Shown in pieces: positions 1 through 6,075 of a stretch of DNA of 7,420 bases. Below the pieces are notes generated by a model. That model did no database searches. It saw nothing but the letters and a program-made list of their open reading frames with translations, and was not told the origin of the DNA. The stretch is from CAZDAW01 sp964503685 (GTDB lineage Bacteria; Chloroflexota; Anaerolineae; Anaerolineales; Anaerolineaceae): the NCBI GenBank assembly GCA_964503685.1, contig CAZDAW010000136.1, positions 1 to 7,420 on the forward strand, given 5' to 3'. The translations under genes were made by a program, and so were the position numbers. Every line of letters starts with the position of its first letter. The stretch's first letter is position 1.

Positions 1-53
1 TGCAAAAAGGAAGTGAAATGACCGTCCAATCCGGCAAGTTCCATTGTAAAGAT

Positions 54-110
54 CCTGTTTTTTGTACCATTTTCACGCCATTTCTCCCACCGCCCTGTTT
101 TTTGCGTACC
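54..110. repeat. Pair of near-identical short direct repeats
   Basis: CCTGTTTTTTGTACC (54-68) recurs as CCTGTTTTTTGCGTACC (94-110). The second copy carries two extra bases (CG) before TACC and runs into the left arm of the large inverted repeat. The copies start 40 bases apart, close to four helical turns, which would suit two protein contacts on one face of DNA. The T6 runs make the match less improbable than its length suggests. Function is unknown. Confidence 0.5.
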
Positions 111-162
111 CCCCCTCGAAAATCACCCGGAATCGGGCAAAAATACAGGGGGGGTACGCAAA
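101..162. repeat. Perfect 16-bp inverted repeat with C7/G7 runs, 30-base loop
   Basis: The left arm TTTGCGTACCCCCCCT (101-116) is exactly complementary to the right arm AGGGGGGGTACGCAAA (147-162). The 30-base loop contains a further 4-bp stem (126-129 with 134-137). A perfect match of this length is very unlikely by chance. Neither strand has a T-run directly after the stem: the plus strand continues AATGATAACA from 161, and the minus strand continues into A-rich sequence. It is therefore not a standard Rho-independent terminator. It could be a protein-binding dyad, a leader element, or a dispersed palindrome of this genome. Confidence 0.85.
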
Positions 163-197
163 TGATAACATGCCATTCATTCGCGTTCATTTGGCCT

Positions 198-488
198 TCA
201 AATGACCAGCACGCCAGGGGGCGAAGTAACCCGCCCGGCGCCATGGGTGGCGATTTTCTCGCGGCAGGCGCTGCATAAAAAATAAACCCGCAGTGAATCC
301 TCCTCTTCATTCAGAGCTCGTTTGGCTTTACGAACCAGCTTATCCAGTTCTGCCTGCGTCAGGTAAGCCTCGAAGACGCTGCCCTGCACCCGTTCTCCCA
401 GCGATTCCATCAGACGGGCGATTTTGGCGCGGCGTTTATCGGAGGTGATATCGTAAGCCAGGATGTAAAAACTGCGCTCGCCGCTCAT
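198..488 (-). CDS. cas2: CRISPR-associated endonuclease Cas2
   Basis: Cas2 forms the central dimer of the Cas1-Cas2 spacer-integration complex. The 96-residue length is normal for the family. The N-terminal ferredoxin-like strand carries the signature YDI (Tyr12-Asp13-Ile14), with Asp13 as the conserved metal-site residue. The segment RVQGSVFEAYL (33-43) and the later strand DSLRVYFLCSACREKI (64-79) are also typical. The ATG at 488 overlaps the cas1 stop by four bases (ATGA), which supports this start and translational coupling. It is the last cas gene of the operon; a weak 6-bp hairpin (188-193 / 199-204) spans its stop codon. Function rests on family resemblance and context. Confidence 0.96.
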   Translation of the reverse strand: MSGERSFYILAYDITSDKRRAKIARLMESLGERVQGSVFEAYLTQAELDKLVRKAKRALNEEEDSLRVYFLCSACREKIATHGAGRVTSPPGVLVI

Positions 489-1501
489 CTAAAGCCCATC
501 CCTGTATAACCCGGCTGATTCTGCTGCAAGCGGCTGGCGATCTGACGCGCCTGTTCGATCAGGCACTGGCGCAGGGGCAACTTCTGCTGACGAATGGGGT
601 GGGTGAAAGTTTGCTCCATGCGCTGCTCAAAGGCCTGGATGAAACGTCGCTGGCCTTCTTCAGAAAGGATCACCGGATGAGAGGGCGGGCCGGGGGTGAA
701 ATCTTGCGGCCTGAGTTGCCCGCCGCGGCTGCACCACAAAACCACCCCATCCACAACGGGGCGGAATTCCTCCATCAAATCCAACGCCAGGGCGGGCCTG
801 TTATACGCCACCTCGTGCAGAAAGCCGAGATATGGATCGAGCCCGGCCACCTGCACTGCGCTGCCCGCCGTGTGCGCCATCAGCGTATAGCCCAGCGAGA
901 GCAGCACGTTGATCGGGTCGGCCGGGGGGCGGCGGTTGCGGTTATTGAAATTCCATTCTTCTGCAAACAAACGGCGGAAGCCGCTGAAATAAGCGGCGGT
1001 TGCAGCGCCTTCGACGCCAAGCAGGCTCGAAAGAGCGGTCTTGCGAGGGATGTTGTGCAGCGCTTCGGTTAGCTGACTGATCGCCGCCTCGATTTCGGGA
1101 TGATGACTCTCTTTATTATGGCGCATGAGGAGCGCCCGCTGGTGCTGTACTTTGGCGGTTACAAACCCCTTCGCCATTTCCAGAACAAATTCGGGGTTAT
1201 TCTGCCGTTCGTATTGCGCCCGGCGGATTGGCACGTGCGGCGTTACATTCCCGACCAGACGGCCGCGATATTCCCCGCGCTGCGTCAAAAAGACCACCTC
1301 GGTTTCCTGCTGCAGCAGGGCGTCAATCGCCGGCGTGGTGAGTCCCACATTCCCGAAGAGGACGACCTGATCTACCTGTCCCAGGGGGACCTGCGCCAGC
1401 ACCTCAATCAGCGCGCCGTCCTGATCCTGCTTTTCGACCTGCAAACGGCGGTTATTGATGCGCAGTTTTGTGTTTTGTTGGACGACATACAGTGGCGGCA
1501 T
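485..1501 (-). CDS. cas1: CRISPR-associated endonuclease/integrase Cas1
   Basis: Cas1 is the metal-dependent integrase that joins new spacers to the leader end of a CRISPR array, acting with Cas2. The 338-residue protein has the expected N-terminal beta domain (about 1-90, starting PPLYVVQQNTKLRI) and a helical catalytic domain. The catalytic residues line up as Glu164 in LLGVEGAATAAYF, His229 in LGFLHEVAYNRP, and Asp241/Glu244 in LALDLMEEFRP; the His-to-acidic spacing matches the family. There is no reverse-transcriptase or Cas6 fusion. The start at 1501 has no clear Shine-Dalgarno sequence and lies 24 bases after the cas6 stop. The end overlaps cas2 by ATGA. Together with cas2 it forms an adaptation module attached to the interference genes. 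Confidence 0.97.
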   Translation of the reverse strand: MPPLYVVQQNTKLRINNRRLQVEKQDQDGALIEVLAQVPLGQVDQVVLFGNVGLTTPAIDALLQQETEVVFLTQRGEYRGRLVGNVTPHVPIRRAQYERQNNPEFVLEMAKGFVTAKVQHQRALLMRHNKESHHPEIEAAISQLTEALHNIPRKTALSSLLGVEGAATAAYFSGFRRLFAEEWNFNNRNRRPPADPINVLLSLGYTLMAHTAGSAVQVAGLDPYLGFLHEVAYNRPALALDLMEEFRPVVDGVVLWCSRGGQLRPQDFTPGPPSHPVILSEEGQRRFIQAFEQRMEQTFTHPIRQQKLPLRQCLIEQARQIASRLQQNQPGYTGMGFR

Positions 1502-1525
1502 ATTATTTCAATTAAGAATCTCGAT

Positions 1526-2389
1526 TTACGATGCCGAATCTTTTCCGTCCGGCTGAAAATTCACTACGCGGCATTGCCCCATCCCCATACTGACGCCTGC
1601 CCCCACGCCGGCAAAGAGCGCGTACGCCGCCAGGGTGTGCATCAGGCTCATCCAATAACGGTCGTAATTGCGGGTGATATAGCTTACCGCGCCGACTGCA
1701 CCCAGGCGGATTCCCTCGCCCTTCGTTCCTGCGGCGCGGCTGGAAAGTTCGAAGCGGTTGACGACCAGACATTCGGCGGCGTAACGGCGCGCCTCAGATG
1801 GAAAGGCAATGGGCGCAAAACTGTTCCAGCGATCAAGCAAACTGCCAAAGACCATCCCCGGCAGCGGCAGCGGCTCCATGCGGCCGTTTGTGCGAAAGGT
1901 TGTCGGGCTGGTCAATTGCAAGTTGATATGCCTGGGAGCTGGCTCCGCTGAAACCAGGCGCGAAGCAGCCAGAGTTTCATAAGTTGTCGCGCTCGCCCAG
2001 GGCTGCTCTTCAGCCGACCACGTCGCATTCAGAATCCGAAAGGGCATGAAATCCAATTCGATCACGGCGCCCGGCGCCAGCGCGCCGCCGGGGGCGGCTG
2101 CCTGCATGAGCAATTCGGTCAGCGGCTGGTTGAGGGCAGACAAGCGCAGACGGTATGGCTCTTCCAGGTCGAGCCGGTGATTGGGAAACCGCCCCATCAG
2201 GTTAGAGGCGGTAAAGGGGTGCAATCCCTGCTCGTCGTGCAGCGATTCCGCCAGCGCCGGATTAACTGTCTGGACGGTTTTCAACAGCATGGCGTGTACG
2301 GCGCGCCCCCACCAACCCGGCAGCGTCTTTTCAGGGTCGGCCTGTTGGAGGGGGGATAAAGTTAATACAAGCGAAAGAAGGCTATACAT
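1526..2389 (-). CDS. cas6: CRISPR RNA-processing endoribonuclease Cas6
   Basis: Cas6 cuts precursor CRISPR RNA within each repeat to release the guide units later loaded on the Csm complex. This 287-residue protein has the two-RAMP-domain layout of the family. The C-terminal glycine-rich loop GVGAGVSMGMG (261-271) is a hallmark, as is the N-terminal segment GLHPFTASNLMG (55-66). His32 in WGRAVHAMLLK is the best candidate for the catalytic histidine by position, with Lys37 nearby; I infer this and the sequence does not prove it. The ATG shares one base with the csx15 stop (TGATG), and AAAAGG lies five bases upstream as a likely ribosome site. Cas6 proteins vary a great deal, so subfamily is not assigned. 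Confidence 0.93.
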   Translation of the reverse strand: MYSLLSLVLTLSPLQQADPEKTLPGWWGRAVHAMLLKTVQTVNPALAESLHDEQGLHPFTASNLMGRFPNHRLDLEEPYRLRLSALNQPLTELLMQAAAPGGALAPGAVIELDFMPFRILNATWSAEEQPWASATTYETLAASRLVSAEPAPRHINLQLTSPTTFRTNGRMEPLPLPGMVFGSLLDRWNSFAPIAFPSEARRYAAECLVVNRFELSSRAAGTKGEGIRLGAVGAVSYITRNYDRYWMSLMHTLAAYALFAGVGAGVSMGMGQCRVVNFQPDGKDSAS

Positions 2390-2772
2390 CAGAACCTTTT
2401 TTTTCTGGCGCCGTCGCGCACAGCCTGAAGGTTGAGAATCTCAGCCACTTCGTAACGCGGCGGTAAACTCTGCGATACCGGGCGCAGGCGGATAATGGGC
2501 GGGAAATAGCCCATGCGTCCGTGCAGTTCAGCGAGCAGCAGGGCGGTGATGAAGTTCAACGAAGGCGGGTTGACCAGTATCGGCTCGCCCTGCATATCTT
2601 CAGCAGAGAGCGGCAGATGTTCGAGAAGCTTATCCAACTGGGGAATAAATGGTTCTTCGGTGTTGAACTGCACCGTAAAATTGATCGTTTGACTGACCGG
2701 CTGGCTGACCAGTTGGTTCACCTGATCGATCTGTTCGGGTGTTAATGGATGAGAAAAATTAAGAAGAATCAT
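2389..2772 (-). CDS. csx15: CRISPR-associated protein Csx15
   Basis: This is a small 127-residue protein whose opening (ILLNFSHPLTPEQIDQV, residues 2-18) and C-terminal half (PPSLNFITALLLAELHGRMGYFPPIIRLRP, roughly 69-98) match the Csx15 family as I remember it, a group restricted to type III loci. The pattern of a short N-terminal strand, then a helix and a GRMGYFP-like turn suggests a compact Rossmann-type fold related to CARF. Recent work, as I recall, places Csx15 among proteins that degrade or sequester cyclic tetra-adenylate. Its place directly after two CARF effector genes fits a role in limiting their activation. It starts nine bases after the card1-like stop with no clear Shine-Dalgarno sequence. 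The 3' end contains a run of eight A (2397-2404) and shares one base with cas6. Confidence 0.8.
   Translation of the reverse strand: MILLNFSHPLTPEQIDQVNQLVSQPVSQTINFTVQFNTEEPFIPQLDKLLEHLPLSAEDMQGEPILVNPPSLNFITALLLAELHGRMGYFPPIIRLRPVSQSLPPRYEVAEILNLQAVRDGARKKRF
2397..2404 (-). other. A8 homopolymer at the csx15/cas6 junction
   Basis: On the coding strand the run reads AGA AAA AAA AGG TTC TGA in the csx15 frame. A one-base backward slip, or one extra A in the transcript, would read on through GTT CTG ATG into the cas6 frame and make an in-frame Csx15-Cas6 fusion. The sequence shows this geometry; whether slippage occurs is unknown. A simpler role is as the A-rich ribosome site (AAAAGG) for cas6. 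Confidence 0.4.
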
Positions 2773-2781
2773 AATTTATCG

Positions 2782-3693
2782 TTAAACTACCGTTTTTATA
2801 AAATTTGCGACCAGGTCAACGCTTTTACCGTAAACCAGACACACACCGCTGGCCTTCGCCCGGTCTAATAAAGCCTGTGAAACTTCAGGCAGCGCGCTGA
2901 CCAGCACCTTGCCGCAGTAGATGCCGGCTGCCTCGCGGCGCGAAAGCGAAGCCACTTCGTAAATATCATCGTTGTTTAAGTTTTGCCCGGATTTGCAGGA
3001 ACAAACCGCCAGCCGTCCGTTGTGCGTGACGACCACATCCAGTTCATTGGTCACCAGTGTGCGCCCGGACACTGCGCGAATGTAAACGCCCCGGCGGACG
3101 TCATCGAAGTAGTCCGACTCGCGCGCCAGGCGTTCGACTTTCTTTTCCAATTCATCGCCTTCCTTTGGGGGCGCAATCTGCGAGCGCGGCCCGTTGGGAT
3201 CGAAAGCCTGGTTGTCGCTCACTTCGAGTCCGTGGGCAGAGAGATATTGGGCAACGCTGATCTGCACCTGGATCGGTTCACGGCTTGTTTCGCTGCCATC
3301 TGATTGGTAATGGATGATCTGATTTTGTTCGGTGGTTACATAGAGCAAGGGGACGCCGGTGCCGTAGGCGGCTTGCAGGGCGGCCAGGCTCATCAATTTG
3401 GTGCCGCCGGTGAGGTTCAGCCTGACGGGAATACCCTGCGCCTGATACTCAGCTAGCGCAGCAACGAGGCGGCTGCGCGCCTGCCCCAGGTCGTAGGCTT
3501 CAAGAATCAATGGCTCTTCCACCTTCAGGTGTTTGAGCTGCGGGTCTTTACGAATCGCTTCTGTCAACATCTGGGCGACCGGCAGCGTCGTCTGCGTGGC
3601 GGCAAAGCGCGTGGCGGTGAACTCTGTCGAATGCCAGAGGGGGATCAGATTCGGTATGGGTTGTTCGCCGAGGAGGGAGAGGAGGAGGGTCAT
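2782..3693 (-). CDS. CARF-domain nuclease of the Card1/Can2 (DUF1887) type
   Basis: This is a cyclic-oligoadenylate-activated effector: Card1/Can2 proteins pair an N-terminal CARF sensor with a C-terminal PD-(D/E)xK-like nuclease that cuts single-stranded DNA and/or RNA or nicks DNA. Numbered from this start (303 residues), the CARF part spans about 1-150, beginning TLLLSLLGEQPIPNLIPL, with the ligand-loop motif NLTGGTK at 93-99. The nuclease part (about 178-303) shows Glu183 in ELEKKVERL, Glu217-Leu-Asp219 and the core CSCKSG with Lys234, so the active site looks intact. The frame is open to a start at 3744, but that would overlap the previous gene by 43 bases and add 17 unrelated residues. 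The ATG at 3693 begins just where the family does and leaves a seven-base gap. I leave the symbol blank because Card1 and Can2 cannot be told apart from this alone. Confidence 0.88.
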   Translation of the reverse strand: MTLLLSLLGEQPIPNLIPLWHSTEFTATRFAATQTTLPVAQMLTEAIRKDPQLKHLKVEEPLILEAYDLGQARSRLVAALAEYQAQGIPVRLNLTGGTKLMSLAALQAAYGTGVPLLYVTTEQNQIIHYQSDGSETSREPIQVQISVAQYLSAHGLEVSDNQAFDPNGPRSQIAPPKEGDELEKKVERLARESDYFDDVRRGVYIRAVSGRTLVTNELDVVVTHNGRLAVCSCKSGQNLNNDDIYEVASLSRREAAGIYCGKVLVSALPEVSQALLDRAKASGVCLVYGKSVDLVANFIKTVV

Positions 3694-3700
3694 AGGGTAA

Positions 3701-4936
3701 TCATTCTTCGATTGGTAAATTGTCCGATTCCTGGATATAGTCACGAATTTTTTTAATCAAGACTTCTGGCGATTTTGGATTTTTATTCATCCCGACATGG
3801 TCAATGTCATTTCGCACTTCAACCAGTTTATTCCATAAATCCAGCGCATTTTCCTTTTCAGGGATATCTTTAAGATAATTCGTTGAAAAAGAAACCTTTT
3901 GCGTAAGCGCATCACGATAACTTCGTGCTTCTACTCTGATATGTTCTTCAATTTGCTCACGTTCGGTTATCAGATCTGACATCTTTAGCTTGACCATAAA
4001 CCAGCTTACCAACCATTCACGCGCCAGCGAAACTGCCTGTACCCATTGCTCACGTTGAGCGTACCAGTGAATCATCTTACGTTGGATATGCAGGTTTTCA
4101 ACCAATTTACTATCATACTTCGCATTTTTCAACGCAAGCGACTCGTAATTCCCCTGGATACTTTCCAGCAACATAAAAAGTGGTCGCGTGCGTGCTACTT
4201 GTTCCAGAGGTTGACGTGCTGCGCCAATATTTTCGATCAGTTTAGCCGCTTCATTCACTGCCATAAAAGGGCGCAACAAGCGCAAGGATTGAGAGAGTTT
4301 GCGGAGATTGCTTGCCAAAATGCCCATCGGTTTCGTCAAATCTCGTAATGTTTGATCACTCGGATCATTTCCAACCAGATGATTCTTTTCATCGCGCAAT
4401 AGAGCAGCTAACCTTTGGGCGTCGCCAGTTTGATTAAAGCGATCGGCGGCGGTCAACCAATCCAACATTCGCACAAATTCTGACAGATCAAGAACAGGGG
4501 CAGGTTTTTGATTTTCCTTATCGCCCAGTTCAAATGCGCCGTAATAAATGGCTTCGATTGTAACTTTTTTAGCGCTTTTCAGGTAAGCAGCAAACAAAAA
4601 AACCAGGAAAGGAATTGACCGCAGCCCATGGGTGATATCGAAGATCACTGTCTCACCCACGTCAACCCTGGAAGCCATTTCATCAAATAGGCTCCACATT
4701 TCCTCTGATGTTTCTCCAATTTGGATTGGCACCGGTTGAATCCGTGAATCATGCAATGCCTCCAGGATCGGCCAAGCTTTTTCTTTTGCTTCATCGGTGA
4801 CAAAAACCAGCATTTGATCGAATTGAACAAATTGACGTAACGCTTCTGCAAAGACCTGTCCGGTGTAGGTTTTACCCTGATATTCATAAGTGGTTAAATT
4901 AGGATATTTGCCTAAAAATGTGATAATTTTTCGCAT
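3701..4936 (-). CDS. csx1: CARF-HEPN ribonuclease, Csx1 / TM1812 family
   Basis: This is a predicted cyclic-oligoadenylate-activated RNase. In this family a CARF dimer binds the second messenger and switches on a HEPN RNase that degrades RNA non-specifically. Of 411 residues, about 1-150 form the CARF domain: it opens RKIITFLGKYPNLTTYEY and contains VIFDITHGLRSIPFL (97-111) with the diagnostic DxTHG motif at 100-104. A long helical region follows, and the HEPN motif RNDIDH (Arg375 to His380, Rx4H) is intact near the C-terminus. The start at 4936 is chosen over an in-frame start at 4960 because it has GGAG eight bases upstream and matches the family's opening; 4960 would overlap csm5. The gene is AT-rich, unlike the card1-like gene that follows seven bases later. 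Confidence 0.9.
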   Translation of the reverse strand: MRKIITFLGKYPNLTTYEYQGKTYTGQVFAEALRQFVQFDQMLVFVTDEAKEKAWPILEALHDSRIQPVPIQIGETSEEMWSLFDEMASRVDVGETVIFDITHGLRSIPFLVFLFAAYLKSAKKVTIEAIYYGAFELGDKENQKPAPVLDLSEFVRMLDWLTAADRFNQTGDAQRLAALLRDEKNHLVGNDPSDQTLRDLTKPMGILASNLRKLSQSLRLLRPFMAVNEAAKLIENIGAARQPLEQVARTRPLFMLLESIQGNYESLALKNAKYDSKLVENLHIQRKMIHWYAQREQWVQAVSLAREWLVSWFMVKLKMSDLITEREQIEEHIRVEARSYRDALTQKVSFSTNYLKDIPEKENALDLWNKLVEVRNDIDHVGMNKNPKSPEVLIKKIRDYIQESDNLPIEE

Positions 4937-4941
4937 GTTTT

Positions 4942-6075
4942 TTACTCCACTAATTGACATCTAACAAGCCAATGACCCTTGTCCTGTTTATCTTCCTCAA
5001 CTGCCAAAACCTTACACAGTTGACGTTTTTTTTCTTTCATTTTTGGGAGATTGATATTATCTTTTGGTGAGAGTAATGCCATTGCAAGATCATCTGCGCT
5101 TAATCCTGGAATTTCCAAGTATATGATCCCGTTATCTGTAGAAATAACCACCCCTTCAAATCGATCACCTACTTTGGGTAAATTTTCAAAAGTTTTGATA
5201 ATTGGAGTTTCAGGTGCAGCTTTTTCACGATGTGGTCGTGGGGTTGGCGGTGGCTGAATTGAGCGATGTTTCGGAATTAGATGTTGAGTCATTTGTATTT
5301 CTTCTTGCTGTAACATCTTGTTTGTAGGAGAACGGTATGGTTGGGAATCTTTTTTCAGTCGTTTCCAAGTTTCACTTTCAGGTTCAATTTCATTGAACGC
5401 TGCTTCGACCCAACCGAAAGGTAAACCAGATGTATCATTGCCAATGGATTGTAATCGACGGCTTTGGGGAAATGGCTTGGTTAAATCTGGTTTCCAATCG
5501 CTATTAGAAGATGGTGGTCTACCAAGCTTGAATTGCTCACGCACCTGGTGTTGCGTTTCGATTTTTAAACTCGGGCCAATGGTCATACCTGTCCAACCAG
5601 TTCCCCACCCCATTTGAAAAATAACAGAATTATTTAAACCAGGTAATTGGGTTCTTTTAATTATCTCAGCATAGAACTTGGCAGCTGAAGTAAAACCTCT
5701 CGATTCAACTGCCCTTTTTTCCATTTCTAAACGTTCTATGCTGATACCACGAAAAACAGGTATCAAGTTGACTAGCCAGGATATACGATTACTCCATCCC
5801 AATCTTTCTACGTATTCCACATTTTTTATAATCGATTCATCTATATTAATTTCTGTTGTAAAAGATATTCCTTCTCGTATTGCTTCAACAACAATAGGAG
5901 ATCCTGACTGTTTTCCAGTAAAGACACGAGCAGTAAAAAGTCCCAATGGTGTTGGTTCACTATTTAATGGTTGGCTATCTGAAACCTGGAGAATTCGCAT
6001 AAAATCACTATTTGCATCATCGCCGCCGGGGCGAAAACAGGCTGCTTCATACCTGTCGTCAGCCTTTTTTTTCAT
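4942..6075 (-). CDS. csm5: Csm5, C-terminal part (separated by frameshift), with extra C-terminal domain
   Basis: This frame carries the central and C-terminal parts of the Csm5 RAMP protein. Numbered from the ATG at 6075, the recognisable pieces are ACFRPGGDDANSDFMRILQVSDSQ (12-35), the glycine-rich MGWGTGWTG (155-163) and RRLQSIGNDTSGLPFGWVEA (206-225). After the RAMP body comes a proline-rich linker (about 274-290) and then an extra domain (297-377, KVGDRFEGVVISTDNGIIYL onward) that looks like an OB/S1-type RNA-binding barrel by its strand pattern. The preceding frame holds the N-terminal part and the two overlap by 17 bases at a run of eight A. The ATG at 6075 has only a weak upstream GGA, so independent translation is possible but unproven. 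Removing one A would give a single protein of about 516 residues. Csm5 caps the crRNA 3' end of the Csm complex. Confidence 0.85.
   Translation of the reverse strand: MKKKADDRYEAACFRPGGDDANSDFMRILQVSDSQPLNSEPTPLGLFTARVFTGKQSGSPIVVEAIREGISFTTEINIDESIIKNVEYVERLGWSNRISWLVNLIPVFRGISIERLEMEKRAVESRGFTSAAKFYAEIIKRTQLPGLNNSVIFQMGWGTGWTGMTIGPSLKIETQHQVREQFKLGRPPSSNSDWKPDLTKPFPQSRRLQSIGNDTSGLPFGWVEAAFNEIEPESETWKRLKKDSQPYRSPTNKMLQQEEIQMTQHLIPKHRSIQPPPTPRPHREKAAPETPIIKTFENLPKVGDRFEGVVISTDNGIIYLEIPGLSADDLAMALLSPKDNINLPKMKEKKRQLCKVLAVEEDKQDKGHWLVRCQLVE
4945..4948 (-). promoter_or_regulatory. Shine-Dalgarno GGAG deciding the csx1 start
   Basis: GGAG lies eight bases before the ATG at 4936 and overlaps the last codons of csm5 (GTG GAG TAA). 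It favours 4936 over the in-frame upstream start at 4960 and implies coupled translation with csm5. Confidence 0.6.

Larger units (their letters stand above)
1..197. other. Non-coding region downstream of cas2; candidate CRISPR leader
   Basis: No convincing gene lies here. The open frame at 18-278 on the plus strand has low-complexity, proline-rich content and runs into antisense cas2, so I treat it as chance. The stretch holds a perfect 16-bp inverted repeat (101-116 / 147-162), a nested small hairpin CCCG-GAAT-CGGG (126-137), and a near-repeat of CCTGTTTTTTG with TACC after it (54-68 and 94-110). Its position directly after cas1-cas2 is where leaders and arrays often sit, so an array beginning left of position 1 is plausible. 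No CRISPR repeat unit is present in the window, so the leader call is inference from position and structure only. Confidence 0.4.

Noticed and set aside
101..162. Large palindrome as a Rho-independent terminator
   Set aside because: On the minus strand the stem is followed by A-rich sequence and on the plus strand by AATGATAACA, so the U-run needed for release is missing.
188..204. CATTTG / CAAATG hairpin spanning the cas2 stop, as a terminator
   Set aside because: The stem is only 6 bp and AT-rich, and no T-run follows on either strand. It is too weak to call.
18..278. Open frame on the plus strand over the non-coding region and the end of cas2
   Set aside because: Its composition is low-complexity and proline-rich, it lies antisense to cas2 at its end, it crosses the large palindrome, and it resembles no protein I know.
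1100..1951. Long plus-strand frame opposite cas1 and cas6
   Set aside because: It is an antisense shadow of two well-supported genes and its translation shows no recognisable domain.
3694..3744. Upstream start (3744) for the card1-like gene
   Set aside because: It would overlap csx1 by 43 bases and add 17 residues that precede the point where the CARF family sequence begins.
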